A program made the position numbers and the translations under genes. This document shows positions 10,723-20,763 of a stretch of 64,000 bases of DNA, piece by piece. Origin of the DNA: Rapana venosa (taxonomy: Eukaryota > Mollusca > Gastropoda > Neogastropoda > Muricidae); the NCBI GenBank assembly GCA_028751875.1, contig CM054155.1, positions 57,821,760-57,885,759 on the forward strand. The letters run 5' to 3'. Under the pieces are notes generated by a model. It worked only from the letters and a program-made list of their open reading frames with translations. It was not told the origin of the DNA and made no database searches. Each line of letters opens with the position of its first letter. The stretch's first letter is position 1.

Positions 10723-10994
10723 ACTCACTCCTCCCCCAAAAGTACATCGGAAGAGACTATAAACCGAGGCCGCCGTGTGCGAATGCAATGCAGAATATCT
10801 TGCCGCACATTTTCAATACTGTTCTGCTTTTCGAAAGAGTAGGCCATTGTGTGCCTGCGTGGGAACGGATGACAAAATTGACGAAAACTGCATACACACG
10901 AGGACTGGAAGTAAAAAACACACGAGTGCTTATTTCCATTATACTCGATAAAAAATAAACAAATAATAATGTTTTGTTGTCATAATATGTTTCT

Positions 10995-11232
10995 TACAGA
11001 CACAAATGTCCTACTCTTCTGTTAGGCAGATGGTTTTAACGAATGTGTGCAAGAAGATTTTTCTGCGTGCGTTCGCACACGGGGCTTGGTTAATAGTCTC
11101 ATCCGAAGACTTTTGGGAGAGTGGAGACTGCACTGATGTTAACACCAGGGATCAAAAATCACCCTTGAACGAGTCCGAACCCGATCGTCAGATTGCGAGC
11201 GCAATGTACTGACCACTAGGCTATCCCGTCCC
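10995..11232 (-). mobile_element. SINE A, with tRNA-like head, 3'-truncated
   Basis: The head lies at 11,160-11,232 (gaacgagtccgaacccg B-box region, then actgaccactaggctatcc A-box region on the plus strand). The body includes gcgttcgcacacggggc. It opposes the SINE A copy at 10,318-10,958, with only about 35 bp between their bodies. Confidence 0.75.
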
Positions 11233-11299
11233 CCTAAGACAAAAAATGCATGCACGCCAGTGTGTGTGTTTAGACATCATCTCTTGATGTCGGAAATGT

Positions 11300-11455
11300 G
11301 GCTAATAATAATAATAATAATAAAAAAAATAATGATGATGAGATGAATACAAATAATAATAATAAATAATAAAACAATAATAAAAATAATTATGGAATTA
11401 TTATAGCGCTGAATCTTACAAAGCAACCAAATCAAAGTGGCGCACTTTAAAAAAA
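11300..11455 (-). mobile_element. SINE-like 3' tail, inverted copy of 7,640-7,785
   Basis: ATA-repeat tail, then attatagcgctgaatctta and aaatcaaagtggcgc, the reverse complement of the tail at 7,640-7,700. Confidence 0.5.
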
Positions 11456-11459
11456 ATGT

Positions 11460-11735
11460 ATGGCGTTGTATCGTTTTTATTTAAATGTTGTCCATCTGTT
11501 CCCGACCGGCACACAATGGCCTCTGACTCCTATTCGAACAGCGGAACAGGATTTACGTGCGCAAGATGTTCCTTCATAGCGTTCGCCACGGGGCCTCGGC
11601 TTATAGTCTCATCCGAATGACCTTCTGTTCGATTTTTTTTGTCAAACTGGGATGAAAGGACGAGGCTTGGGAATCGACCCAGGGACCATCACGGTTACAT
11701 GTTGGAAGGCAAACGTCTAACCCTCCCCCTCTACC
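11460..11735 (-). mobile_element. SINE A-related copy with divergent head
   Basis: The body matches SINE A (ccggcacacaatggcc, cggaacaggattta, tatagtctcatccgaa). The head end (about 11,640-11,735) differs from other copies although a gaatcgacccaggg B-box-like segment remains. It may be a subfamily or a chimaera. Confidence 0.6.
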
Positions 11736-12413
11736 TTCCTTTTTAATGGCTACCTTTATACAATAGGTTAAAACAGCCGCACACGGGGAAGGGCAATTTC
11801 TAGTCTACCATGCCATATCCGGACTTGAAAACAAAAAGCGAACAGTAACTCCCAGTCTCCTGCAAGAGGAAAGAACGCTCAACAGACAACAAAACTCTCC
11901 AGAATCGCCCTAACCTGAAAGTAGGTTCTCCTCTGTGTATCAGAAAACCGAAGGGAAGCAACAGGGTGCACACCAGGCACACAACGGTCCATTCTCATAT
12001 CACGCACGATTCATTTGCTTAAAGGCAGAGGAAACCCCATGGTGTGTGTGACATGTGGATGTGCGGGTAACCATCAGCCGAACCCTGACTTATGCAGCAC
12101 GCACCACACTCGCGTGCAAAACATACACACACTCGCGTGCACACAACACACATCCGCGCGCGCCGAAACACACACAACGCCCCCTTTATACGAAAGGTAC
12201 TTACAGACTGTGCGGGGGAAGGTTGCTGGAGGCAGCTGAACGAAAGTCCTTCAGTCCACTGCTGTGGGAAAAGAAACACCACGAGTACTTCCACACTCCA
12301 TGAAGACCAGTACAGAGAGGACAGCTGCTGTCTTCACTGTCCCCCACCTCTTCCCTTTCCATTGGAAACACATCTCAATGCCCCTGCACACTGGCCTGTG
12401 TTTCTAGTCGCCA
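11736..12413. other. No gene supported; short CA repeats
   Basis: Mixed, fairly GC-balanced sequence with short CA tracts at about 12,090-12,175. Three overlapping plus-strand frames reach 74-113 codons but use repeat-driven codons. It is not assigned to any repeat family. Confidence 0.4.
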
Positions 12414-12821
12414 TCATAAAAACAAAAACCTGACAATTTTCGCGCACTGGGAGAACCACACAGAAGGCAGGCAGGCAGAATGGTGTTTTCCGTCCCTAAA
12501 CACTTGGTAGCAAGCTTGGGTCAGGTCCTCTCCCACAACTTTTCGTCCTTTGCCTGTTGAATCCCTCCACTGGCCAGAACGCGCAGGCCTCTGTTTTCTG
12601 TCCACACATCTCTCACAGTGACTGGCCCGTTGTTCTAAACCAGTCAGTGCCATCCTGTTGGCTTGAGCAAGCATCCTCCATGTCAGTTCCTTCCACTGGC
12701 CCTCCCTCACACCTGATGAGCGCCTGACAGTGAGTGTCACAGCCTGTGCTGCTGCTGCTGCTGCTGCTGTCACTGCCCTCTCCTGCTTCTCCTTCCCTCC
12801 CCGGGCACCTCTCGCGCTTTG
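12414..12821 (-). CDS. Unrecognised open frame, candidate host exon
   Basis: The frame is open for 135 codons from just after a TGA at 12,822-12,824 to a stop at 12,414. Unlike nearly every other frame in the window, its amino-acid mix is balanced and protein-like: basic and acidic residues alternate, with three Trp and four Cys. The only low-complexity part is an Ala run of seven from a GCA repeat near the N-terminal side. Recognisable pieces are LTWRMLAQANRMALTGLEQR and VVGEDLTQACYQVF. I do not recognise the family. There is no good ATG, so if real it would be an internal or last exon. Possible 3' splice sites (AG) lie near 12,800-12,830, and a GT follows CLPS near 12,465. No neighbouring exon was found. 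It could equally be chance; one other copy or a transcript would settle it. Confidence 0.3.
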   Translation of the reverse strand, partial: QSARGARGGKEKQERAVTAAAAAAAQAVTLTVRRSSGVREGQWKELTWRMLAQANRMALTGLEQRASHCERCVDRKQRPARSGQWRDSTGKGRKVVGEDLTQACYQVFRDGKHHSACLPSVWFSQCAKIVRFLFL

Positions 12822-13134
12822 TCAGATTTCTCTTTTAAAATCAGAATTCAATGAATCCTGTTTTGTGACAGAAAATGTTCTACAAACTGGTCCCCCTTTT
12901 GTCCCCTCCAAAACACTGTACTTCTAGTTTCTCAAATTATTGTGTTAGTCAAAGTGGGGCAGAGTTCAACCTCTGTGTTTATGAAGCCGCATCAGCCTTG
13001 GTCGATGACCTGATGGTCGTGGGAAGATGTCATGGACAGGCTGACCTGGTGTCTGAACATACCCGGTCTTGTAAACCCACACTTTCGGCATTCACATCAA
13101 CTTTCTGCCTGTATCCGTTTACACATCGCCTTCC
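12822..13134. other. No gene recognised
   Basis: Unique-looking sequence. A 140-codon plus-strand frame (12,875-13,297) begins here but its second half is the minisatellite that follows, so it is not called as a gene. Confidence 0.4.
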
Positions 13135-13605
13135 GCTGTTTACACATGTAGCATGTCATCTTTTGCTATTACTTTGTGGTCACTATTTACACACGTTAAC
13201 AGCCCCCGCTGTTTACACATGTAACATGTCATCTTTTGCTGTTACTTTGTGGGCACTGTTTACACACGTAACAACCCTCCGCTGTTTACACATGTAACAT
13301 GTCATCTTTGGGTGTTACTTTGTGGTCACTGTTTACACACGTAACAGCTCCTCCCGCTGTTTACACATGTACATGTCATCTTTTGCTGTTACTTTTTGGG
13401 GCACTGTTTAACACACGTTAACAGCTCCTCCCGCTGTTTACAAAATGTAGCATGTCATTTTTGCTGTTTACTTTGTGGTCACGTTTACACACGTTAACCA
13501 GCTCCTCCGCTGTTTACACATGTAGCATGTCATCTTTTGCTGTTACCCTTTGTGGTCACTGTTTACACACGTTTAACAGCTCCTCCCGCTGTTGACACAG
13601 GTAAA
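13135..13605. repeat. Minisatellite, 73-79-bp unit, about 6 copies
   Basis: Units starting gctgtttacacatgta lie at 13,135, 13,208, 13,281, 13,356, 13,433 and 13,509, with a degenerate start at 13,588. Spacing grows from 73 to 79 bp through single-base insertions. Each unit has two related halves, one with tttacacatgtaacatg and one with tttacacacgtaacag, so the unit is itself an ancient duplication. Confidence 0.9.
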
Positions 13606-13984
13606 CAAGACTTGCTGCTGTTTCTGCTGTTGCACATCGTCTCCCCTGTTTCTTTGTGGTGCCTTTAAAAAACGTCACACATCACAGACACTGGTCACTG
13701 TCAGGGGGCTGGCCACCACGACTTCCTAGCCCCTGATCCCCAAAATGATGACATAGACAGCAGCAGACGTCACGTGCACAAAGGTTCACCATGATTGTTC
13801 CTGCAAGTCAAGTCAAAATGATCTTTTTGAGGGTAAAATATTTAAAATTAAACAACTTTAATTTCATCCTGCCCTCACAATAAAGAGAGAATCAAGAAAA
13901 TTGACATAGAAAGCAATCAATAGCCATGGACTGACTGACTGAGCGCTAAAGCTCCACTGACAAGCTGGCAAAGCAGCACGCACA
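13606..13984. other. No gene recognised
   Basis: Non-repetitive sequence without a convincing frame. Confidence 0.4.
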
Positions 13985-14058
13985 AAACACACACACACAC
14001 ACACACCCCCACACAGACACACACACACACACACACAACCACAAAACAACAACACACA
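13985..14058. repeat. (CA)n tract at the left edge of the duplicated block
   Basis: cacaca runs ending at aacacaca. Copy identity with 30,438 onward starts immediately after. Confidence 0.85.
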
Positions 14059-14714
14059 CAATGTGTCATTTCAAACCAAGCATCGACTGGCAGATCAAGT
14101 TTGAGTTTATTAAGTCCATAACTCTCTATGCACCTGAACAGAACTTTCCGTAAGCCATAAATCTGGACCAATAAACATAGCACTAGCCTGATCAATCAGC
14201 TAGTAGAAATGAAGTAAGAAAATATGCATTACCGAATATCGCACGTTATTGTTCATAGAAAAGTGCGCTCAGTGACTAAACCATCAAGCCGCATTGCTAC
14301 GATTCCTTCCATACTTTCTCTGGATGATCAGTACACATTGGTGTTTTGTTTCTGCTTCAAGAGAAGAAAGAGCTTCTTCTTGTTCATGGATGGGATTACT
14401 ATTACTGGAAAGACCTCGTGACGTTGAGCCGCTGCCGAGTTTGCTATTGCATTCGGAACAGTGGCGGTGACAATGACATTGGAAGGGACATGTTCCAGTA
14501 ATAAAGTCAACTGCTTCCTAGACCCCCACAGCTGACACAATTAGCATCCCTTCAATCTACACACAATGAACCCTTTTGCATTCTATACACAGATGTTGTA
14601 CTGCAAAGACAATCTATTACTAGACTTACTGAATGAATATCATAAAAATTACACACGACATTTTTTAAACAGTATAAAAGAAAATGACGACCGCTAAATA
14701 ACCTAAAGTTCCTA
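14059..14714 (+). other. Unassigned left end of the block, small open frame
   Basis: A 65-codon frame at 14,224-14,421 (HYRISHVIVHRKVRS, later SLDDQYTLVFCFCFKRR) and further broken frames to 14,714 look more protein-like than random. They precede the Polinton-type remnants, so they may be another decayed gene of that element or LINE 3' sequence. I cannot assign a family. Confidence 0.3.
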
Positions 14715-15240
14715 GTGCACCAAATCCTAAGCCTCTTAATGATAATGCTAATCACCTTTCTTGACAAACATAACACAGATGGCAGCATGACATTTGAGCA
14801 CAACAGCAAAGTAATAACAAATGCAGGCGTTAGGTACAGATCAGCATTTACTGTGTTTGAACTCTATTACTACAGGACAGCAACTCTGTCTACAGCCGCA
14901 GCAGGAACAGGCATTGCTCTCTTGGCTACTGGAATTGCTGCTCCTGCAGTCAATAGCATTTGGGCTCTGTTTCAATAACAGCAGACCTGTTCATTGTCAC
15001 ATCATCTTTCGAAGAAGTTGCGGTAAACTAGAAAACATGATGCTGTTGTGTGCTTACATTACCCAAGCTAAGCTCATTCAGGCGCATTATTAGCAAACTC
15101 TAACAGATTCCACAATAACAGAAGAGGAGTTCAACGCACTTCAGGAATGACTACGATGACTACAAGCGATCAAAAGTTTACCCTCAAGAACAAAGAACAC
15201 AAAGCTAAGCCTGTGGACATTGACTCAATTAAAAAGGAAT
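14715..15240 (+). pseudogene. Small Polinton-associated protein remnant (hydrophobic GIALLATGIAAP type)
   Basis: Three reading frames in succession carry parts of one protein. The first (14,715-14,978) has VITNAGVRYRSAFTVFE, then a hydrophobic Ala/Gly-rich segment GTGIALLATGIAAP of membrane-helix length. The second (from 14,975) gives ADLFIVTSSFEEVA. The third (to about 15,150) gives QAKLIQAHY, a stop, then TITEEEFNALQE, followed by DYKRSKVY in another frame. A glycine/alanine-rich helix followed by L..AKL...... and a (D)..ITEEEF helix is a layout I recall from uncharacterised proteins encoded by animal Polintons and related elements. At least two frameshifts and one in-frame stop break it. 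Its role in the element is not established; a membrane or virion role would be a guess. Confidence 0.45.
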
Positions 15241-16287
15241 ATAAAAAAAAGGGGTAGTCTGCTTGGCTTGACAATAAACTTCAGCTGATACTCTATAAGG
15301 AGCTATGAATATACTGTGGTAATTCACTGCTTCATAACGAAGCAAAACAAAAAAACAATGAATCTCGCTAGATGCTCGAGTCAATTACACTAATTTTTTT
15401 TTGACGGGGGGGACTGGGGGGATAGAGTTAGAGATTTTTAGTTTAGGCTCAGTAGGACAAAGTGGTTCAGTCAATAGAGCTAGGGGGGTTGGAGCATAAA
15501 CATCAGATTCGTATGCTACAAACACACACACAAGATGCAGAGAGGACGGGGGGGAACAGGATAAAGGAGGGTATAATGTTATGAGAATGACAATACGAGG
15601 GGTATTGGGGGTGCAGGGGGTGGGCTGGAAGGGATTCCATTGTATTGCAAGGAATTGTGGATTTGGTCTTAAGTGGGGTTTAGGGGAAGGGGGGGATTAG
15701 GGTAGAGAGATTGACTAGGGTTCATGGGTAGTAGATTCATATAATTGGACTAGGTTGTTACGATAAAGGTACGGATGTTTGATAATTTATATTGGTTTTT
15801 GAGATGGGGTATGTTGGGTGTATGGGGTCGGGTGTGATAGTGTTATAGTTTGAAAGACAAAGGTGTGTGCACCCAATTGTTGGAAGGAGCTCATTCCCCT
15901 ACCCAAGAGAAATGTAAACGAAAAACGCTGTGCTAAACCATATACAAAAAGAGATATATGCTTTACATGGGGTGTGGTTGATTGGGGCACTGTATCGAAT
16001 GGATGCAGAGAGATGGATTAATTTAATTAATGTGGTAAAAATAAAGGAAGATTTTTTTGTAAGGCAATGTTTGGTAGATGAGAGGAGATTGTGATGCAGG
16101 TTTGGTAGAGAATTAAGGGAGGGGGGCGCAGTTTTGGTGGAGTGGATAAAAGTCGGATGTTACAGAACCAAGGTAAGACCTGTGAGGATATCAAGTAATA
16201 TCATACAGTGTAGTTCCTTGATAAGAATCATGTAGACCTTTTGTTAATCACAATGACAATGCTACCATTATAACACTAATCAGAACA
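15241..16287. other. No gene seen; G/A- and G/T-rich sequence
   Basis: From about 15,390 to 16,180 the plus strand is strongly G-rich (ggggg runs, ttggtagag). This differs from the flanking protein-like segments. It carries no frame of interest and separates the two Polinton-type remnants. Confidence 0.45.
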
Positions 16288-18435
16288 ATGATTAGACTTA
16301 TTGCCCATAACAACAAAAAAGCATCAAAAGCAAGAGTCTGTAGACGATGCTTAGTTCGTTTAAACCACACTAAAACTGCTGACAAACACGGAAAACATTG
16401 TAAGAGTGAGGCTGAAGCAAATACATACTTGTCCAGCACACCAAGACCGGAAGCAAGTAGAGCGCGAGTGCAAGAATAAAAAAAGTTACAAAAAGCCCCT
16501 ATGTAGTGTACTAGAACTTCGAGTCTAGCATAGTAGTTCCATACCAAATGAACCCATAGAAGAAGAAATACCTAAATACAGTCCTGCATAGTATCACCAA
16601 TTTTGTTCCTTTGCTTATGTTGTTGATAGATCAGATGGTGGACCTCATAGCCAGTTTTTGTATAAGATAACAGACGTGGCTAAGCTTATTTTCTTGAACA
16701 CATGAAAGCAATCATAACCACTACTCTCAACATGCTAAACCTACCAGAATCATTATGACAGAAGAAAACCAGGACAGTAATGCTCTGCCACACATTGTTG
16801 GATTTGTGTAATACTCTTGCTGGTGACCCATTGACAGAGAGATCATTACCACATCAGGGTACGTTTCGTGGAGCAGCACATAGTAAGTGTAATCTACCAA
16901 CTAAAAGTAGATTCTCCTAAAACATGCGCGTGCGAGTCAGTCTTCTTCCACAATCTAAAGTCTACGCTCACACCTAATCATGCAAGTGGGCAGTAACTGA
17001 TGAATATAAGGTTACTGCATGCCAGTCATCAGAAAGTACCTGACTTTTACACTAAATAGCCTGTCCTTCTTTGATATTCTGCACAACATCTGATGGATCT
17101 CTAGAGTCCTTGTCTTCATCACTGAGATATCTTGCTCAAATTACAGAAAAATACTTTTCGACACAAAGCTCGTGCGAAAAGGAGTCCTATCCTACGAGTA
17201 CATGGACTCATGAAAGCTTTGATGAAGTGAAGAGCTCCACCAAAGAATAAAAAAAAAAAACATTCTTCAGCAGATTGAACGGTAAAAGATCAAGAATGAT
17301 ACTATCAGCATGCTCAGTGGTCATGGCAAAAGATATGCAGATTTGGACGATGCGATTACTCATGATCAGTATCTACTTGCAGATGCATGTTTGCTTGCTG
17401 ATGTCTTTGAAGAACTACAGATAGACCGGGAAATGAAACTGAATTATGGACTAGACCATCACAAACTATATTACAGCACCAGAATGTCATGGGATGCTTC
17501 TTGAATTTACAGTGTGTGCAGATTTGATAGTTGTCTGACCTGCCAATGCTCCAAATGATTGAGGAATGGTCTGCTGCTAGTGGAGTGAGCGAGCAGTAAT
17601 GCCTCCGCCATCCCACATATACAGGTATGCAAACAACTAATATTTTAGGAAAGGAACTATAGAGCAGTTGGGAGGGGGGGGGGGGGGGGGGGGGGGCAGG
17701 AGGAGGGGCTTCTGGACTACATCTTGTAGCGTGTGAACCATAACGAATCTGGGTATGGGAGGGGGGGGGGGGGGCGGAATAATGGTGTCCAGTCACTACA
17801 CTAAGAAACTCAGTTTTTTAAATGGTCCTTTGCTGTGATGAACTCCAAAAAGTGATGTCACAAATGGTGCCCTGAACAAAGCACCTTATAGGTTGGATAT
17901 TAGAAGTAGATTTAGAGTCTATCCCCATGAACTTACAGATCGCACAATGACTACCCATGGCTGCAGAAAGGCCTCAAAACATCTCCCAAATAGAACCACC
18001 AACAAGCTTGTACCTAAACTTAAATACAAGAGCAAGTATGTTTGTCACAACAGACTGCTACAGTTCTACCTAAGGCATAGGTTAATTCATACCATTGCTG
18101 TCCATCATAACATTGTGTTTGACCATGACAATTCATGAAACCATAAAACATCATGAAGAACACTGATCTGAGAACGAAGGCAACCGATGCATCATAAAAG
18201 GATTACTTCAAGCTCAGGAAACAACCGCTGCTTTGGTAAAACAATGGAGAACCCCACAAAAGAAAAGATGTCAGAACTATACACAAAAGAAAATGAAAGC
18301 CATAAAGCTAACATCAAAAGCAAGCTAACAAGACTACAGGCATTTCATGAACTGTCTGTAATGGCACCAGATGAAGGGAATTGCAGGTTAAACTAAGACA
18401 AAAACCGTATTTCCATTGGGTTATGGGTGGGCAGG
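16288..18435 (+). pseudogene. polB: Polinton-type protein-primed family B DNA polymerase, broken
   Basis: Fragments in all three plus frames fall in the order of a Polinton/Maverick DNA polymerase (DNA_pol_B_2 family). A zinc-finger-like C-x2-C-x12-H-x3-C is at 16,339-16,401. SFAYVVDRSDG-like residues lie near 16,612-16,650. FRGAAHSKCN at 16,864-16,893 and VFFHNLK at 16,940-16,960 follow. Next are LVRKGVLSYEYMDS at 17,169-17,210 and FFSRLNGK at 17,263-17,286. The exonuclease-side block QYLLADACLLADVFEE plus LSWDA-like MSWDAS is at 17,367-17,502. Downstream come IGWILEVDLE (17,888-17,917), NKLVPKLKYKSKYV (about 18,003-18,045) and CFGKTMENP (about 18,229-18,255). Family members replicate linear DNA from a protein primer. 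Here many frameshifts, stops and a poly-G insertion near 17,674-17,774 destroy it, and the palm motif with the catalytic YxDTD is not found. No functional polymerase is encoded. Confidence 0.85.
17674..17774 (+). repeat. Poly-G runs interrupting the polymerase remnant
   Basis: A run of 23 G at 17,674-17,696 and a second G run at about 17,760-17,773 lie between the two halves of the polymerase. They could form G-quadruplexes. The proline-rich 146-codon minus-strand frame here is their translation. Confidence 0.8.
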
Positions 18436-20140
18436 AGGGGGGCCGAAGTCGACTCTTCCGGGAGTTCGTGATCTGTGTAAACATGCAACAAGGAAGAGGG
18501 GAACATGCGCTGGCGTAACTAGGGTCAAGGGCGGTGTCTCTATCTCTCCACAAACTGAGGCGTAATTGAGCGAGTGTGCGGCGTGGTGAGAGAGGCGCAA
18601 TGAGAGTGGGTAGTGTAGTCTGGTAATATTAATGATAAATACACACGATAGGGGAACAACTAGAAAAAAGGCTAACATTAATCACGAATGTGTCGCGCAG
18701 TGTGTCTAGATGCTAGCGGGAGGAGTGTGGAAGAGATTTGGTTGGTTTTATAATCAATTTATATATGTTGTGAACGAGCAAAGAGTAAGTGGAAGGAGAG
18801 AGGAGAGTAGTAGTAAGTGATTGTGATTGAGAGTGATGATGGGGAAGGTGAACAATCACTATATATAGTGATAGAGAGTATGATAAATAGATTTTGGTAT
18901 TTCATAGGGATAGAGATAGCGAGAGTAGGGATGAGGTTTTGATACAGAGACACACACTTTTAGGAGAGGGTATATCTACTTCTAGTCTCGTGTAATTTAA
19001 TCAATAATTTTAATGAATATCATATATGGTGTTTAGGTTTGTTGAGGTGTGAGTGGGGTGTTTTGTGTAGAGTTTGAGAAGGGGAGTGAGTAGTGGGATA
19101 GGTGGTGGATATAGTGATTAATCACACACATTTAGTTGGTTGGTGTGGGGTGTTTGATTATGAGTGAGAAATTAGTTTGTATGTGAGTGAATATAGGATT
19201 TATGGCACTATTTTAAGATTAGTAAAAGTAGAGTATCTAGACTACTATGCTCTGATATAGTTTGAAGAGTGTATAATATATATATCATGTGTTTTGTGAG
19301 AGTGTGTGAGAGAGTGAGAGGGTGTGTGTATGTTTGAGTTTGTTTGGAATTGGGGTTGTTGTGAATTAAATTTAGGAGAGTATTTGTTGTTTACCATGTT
19401 TTGTGTGTGGTGATTATTGATAGGTGCGGGGGTGTATGTTTGGGTGTGTGTGTTTTTATGGGTGTGAAATGATTGGTGGTTGTGTTTTTTTTGTGTTGGT
19501 GTTAGGGTGGGTTCAGGTTAAATTTTGGGTTGAGTGTATAAATTTTATGAGAGGTGGTTGTTGTGGGGGGTGTGTTTGTGATGTCTACTAGTGTAGGGGA
19601 ATTATAGGTGTGTTGGGGAGTTGTATGGTGTAGTGTATGTGTGGGTTTTGGGTGTGGTTGTGTGGTTTGGATGTATATGTGTAATTATGTTGTAGATTAG
19701 GTGTTTTTGTTTTGTTTTTATTTTAGTGTTTATATTGTTTATTAGTTTAAAGTTAAAATTATTTGTTTAGTTGGTAAGAAGTTGAAGATTTATTAATTAG
19801 ATAGTGGAGTTAGAGATAGGTGTAAGTTTATAAATAGTATGTTTAGTAGTTAAGAGGGAGAGTGGGATGTTGGTTTTTTGATTGGGTATGATGATATGGG
19901 TGGTATTAAAAATGTTTAAATTCTTTTTGTGTGAAAATGTAGTTTATAAAATATTATTATAATTATTCTTAAGAATATATATATAATTTTTATTTACCAC
20001 TTAATTAAATAAACCATTTTTTATACTATTAGAATTTGGCATCCATTTCTTATAAATACATATAAAAATTCTGTTTACCAACCCTTCTTGCTAAAATAAA
20101 ACATTTGTCTCCCACCACATTAAAAGCAATCTCGCGCCTG
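18436..20140. other. No gene seen; G/T-rich then AT-rich DNA
   Basis: The catalytic C-terminal part of the polymerase should follow 18,435 but cannot be read. From about 18,760 to 19,920 the plus strand is rich in gtgtg, gagag and ttagg with many stops, and then it turns AT-rich. Nothing recognisable. Confidence 0.45.
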
Positions 20141-20763
20141 TCTTCTGTTTCAGTGGGTTATATTAATCACAAGCTGTGGCTTTAGTAATAGAGATATTTG
20201 TTTGCCTCACAATGTAGTACTCTTTTATTGCCCCGTCAACATCAGAAAATGTTTTTTGCAGCATGTCCTGTTCACGAATTTTCATTAATAAAGTCCTAAC
20301 TGAGCAATTCTTTGGTCTTCGTATTCTGCCTGTGCTCTGTTCCGTTGTTCTATTGCTTTATCATGTCCTCTTCCTTTCTTCGTACTGTTGAAGTTTAGAG
20401 AAAACAAGTATTTGCTGCCTGTAAAAGTCAAGTGCGTTAACTACAGCCCCACCAGACCATCATCACTAAAGAACCCATTTCTATTATGTACTAATAATTA
20501 CTGGAATGATATCCCGCTTACCAAGATCATTGGTAGCAATGGATTCTGTTACAACACAACTAGCTGTCGCTGTCTTCAAAGTCTAGTTTTCCTAAATCCC
20601 AGGCCCATTTTTAGAAACACTTTCTAGCAAAGTATATCCTACACTAAGACTACAATACCGGCAGCTGGTAACCAGATGACTCAGTCTTTTGTGTACTCAT
20701 ATTTTCTACAATACGTATAAATTATTTATTTATATCTATTAAAAAATATTGAATGGATCGTTG
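20141..20763. other. Unassigned, weakly protein-like on both strands
   Basis: A 79-codon plus-strand frame (20,388-20,627; NPFLLCTNNYWNDIPLTK) overlaps minus-strand pieces such as QDMLQKTFSDVDGAIKEYY (about 20,195-20,255) and a hydrophobic WLPAAGIVVLV. Since the next gene remnant is on the minus strand, the minus reading is slightly favoured as another decayed element gene. No family is recognised. Confidence 0.3.

Larger units (their letters stand above)
10318..10958 (+). mobile_element. SINE A, full length but split by SINE B
   Basis: The left part (10,318-10,420) is the tRNA-like head, with tagcctaggttagaaca as A-box region and acctgggttatatttccc as a decayed B box. The right part (10,709-10,958) is the body in the same orientation, with ctttcgaaagagtaggcc and the gagtgcttatttcc 3' side. 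The two parts rejoin exactly at a repeated 14-bp sequence, so one SINE A was cut by a later insertion. Confidence 0.75.

Noticed and set aside
12875..13297. 140-codon plus-strand gene
   Set aside because: Its second half is the minisatellite, and the frame is lost as soon as unit length departs from 73 bp.
13135..13605. CRISPR-like array
   Set aside because: Direct repeats are present, but the whole 73-79-bp unit is repeated with no variable spacers and the setting is eukaryotic. It is a minisatellite.
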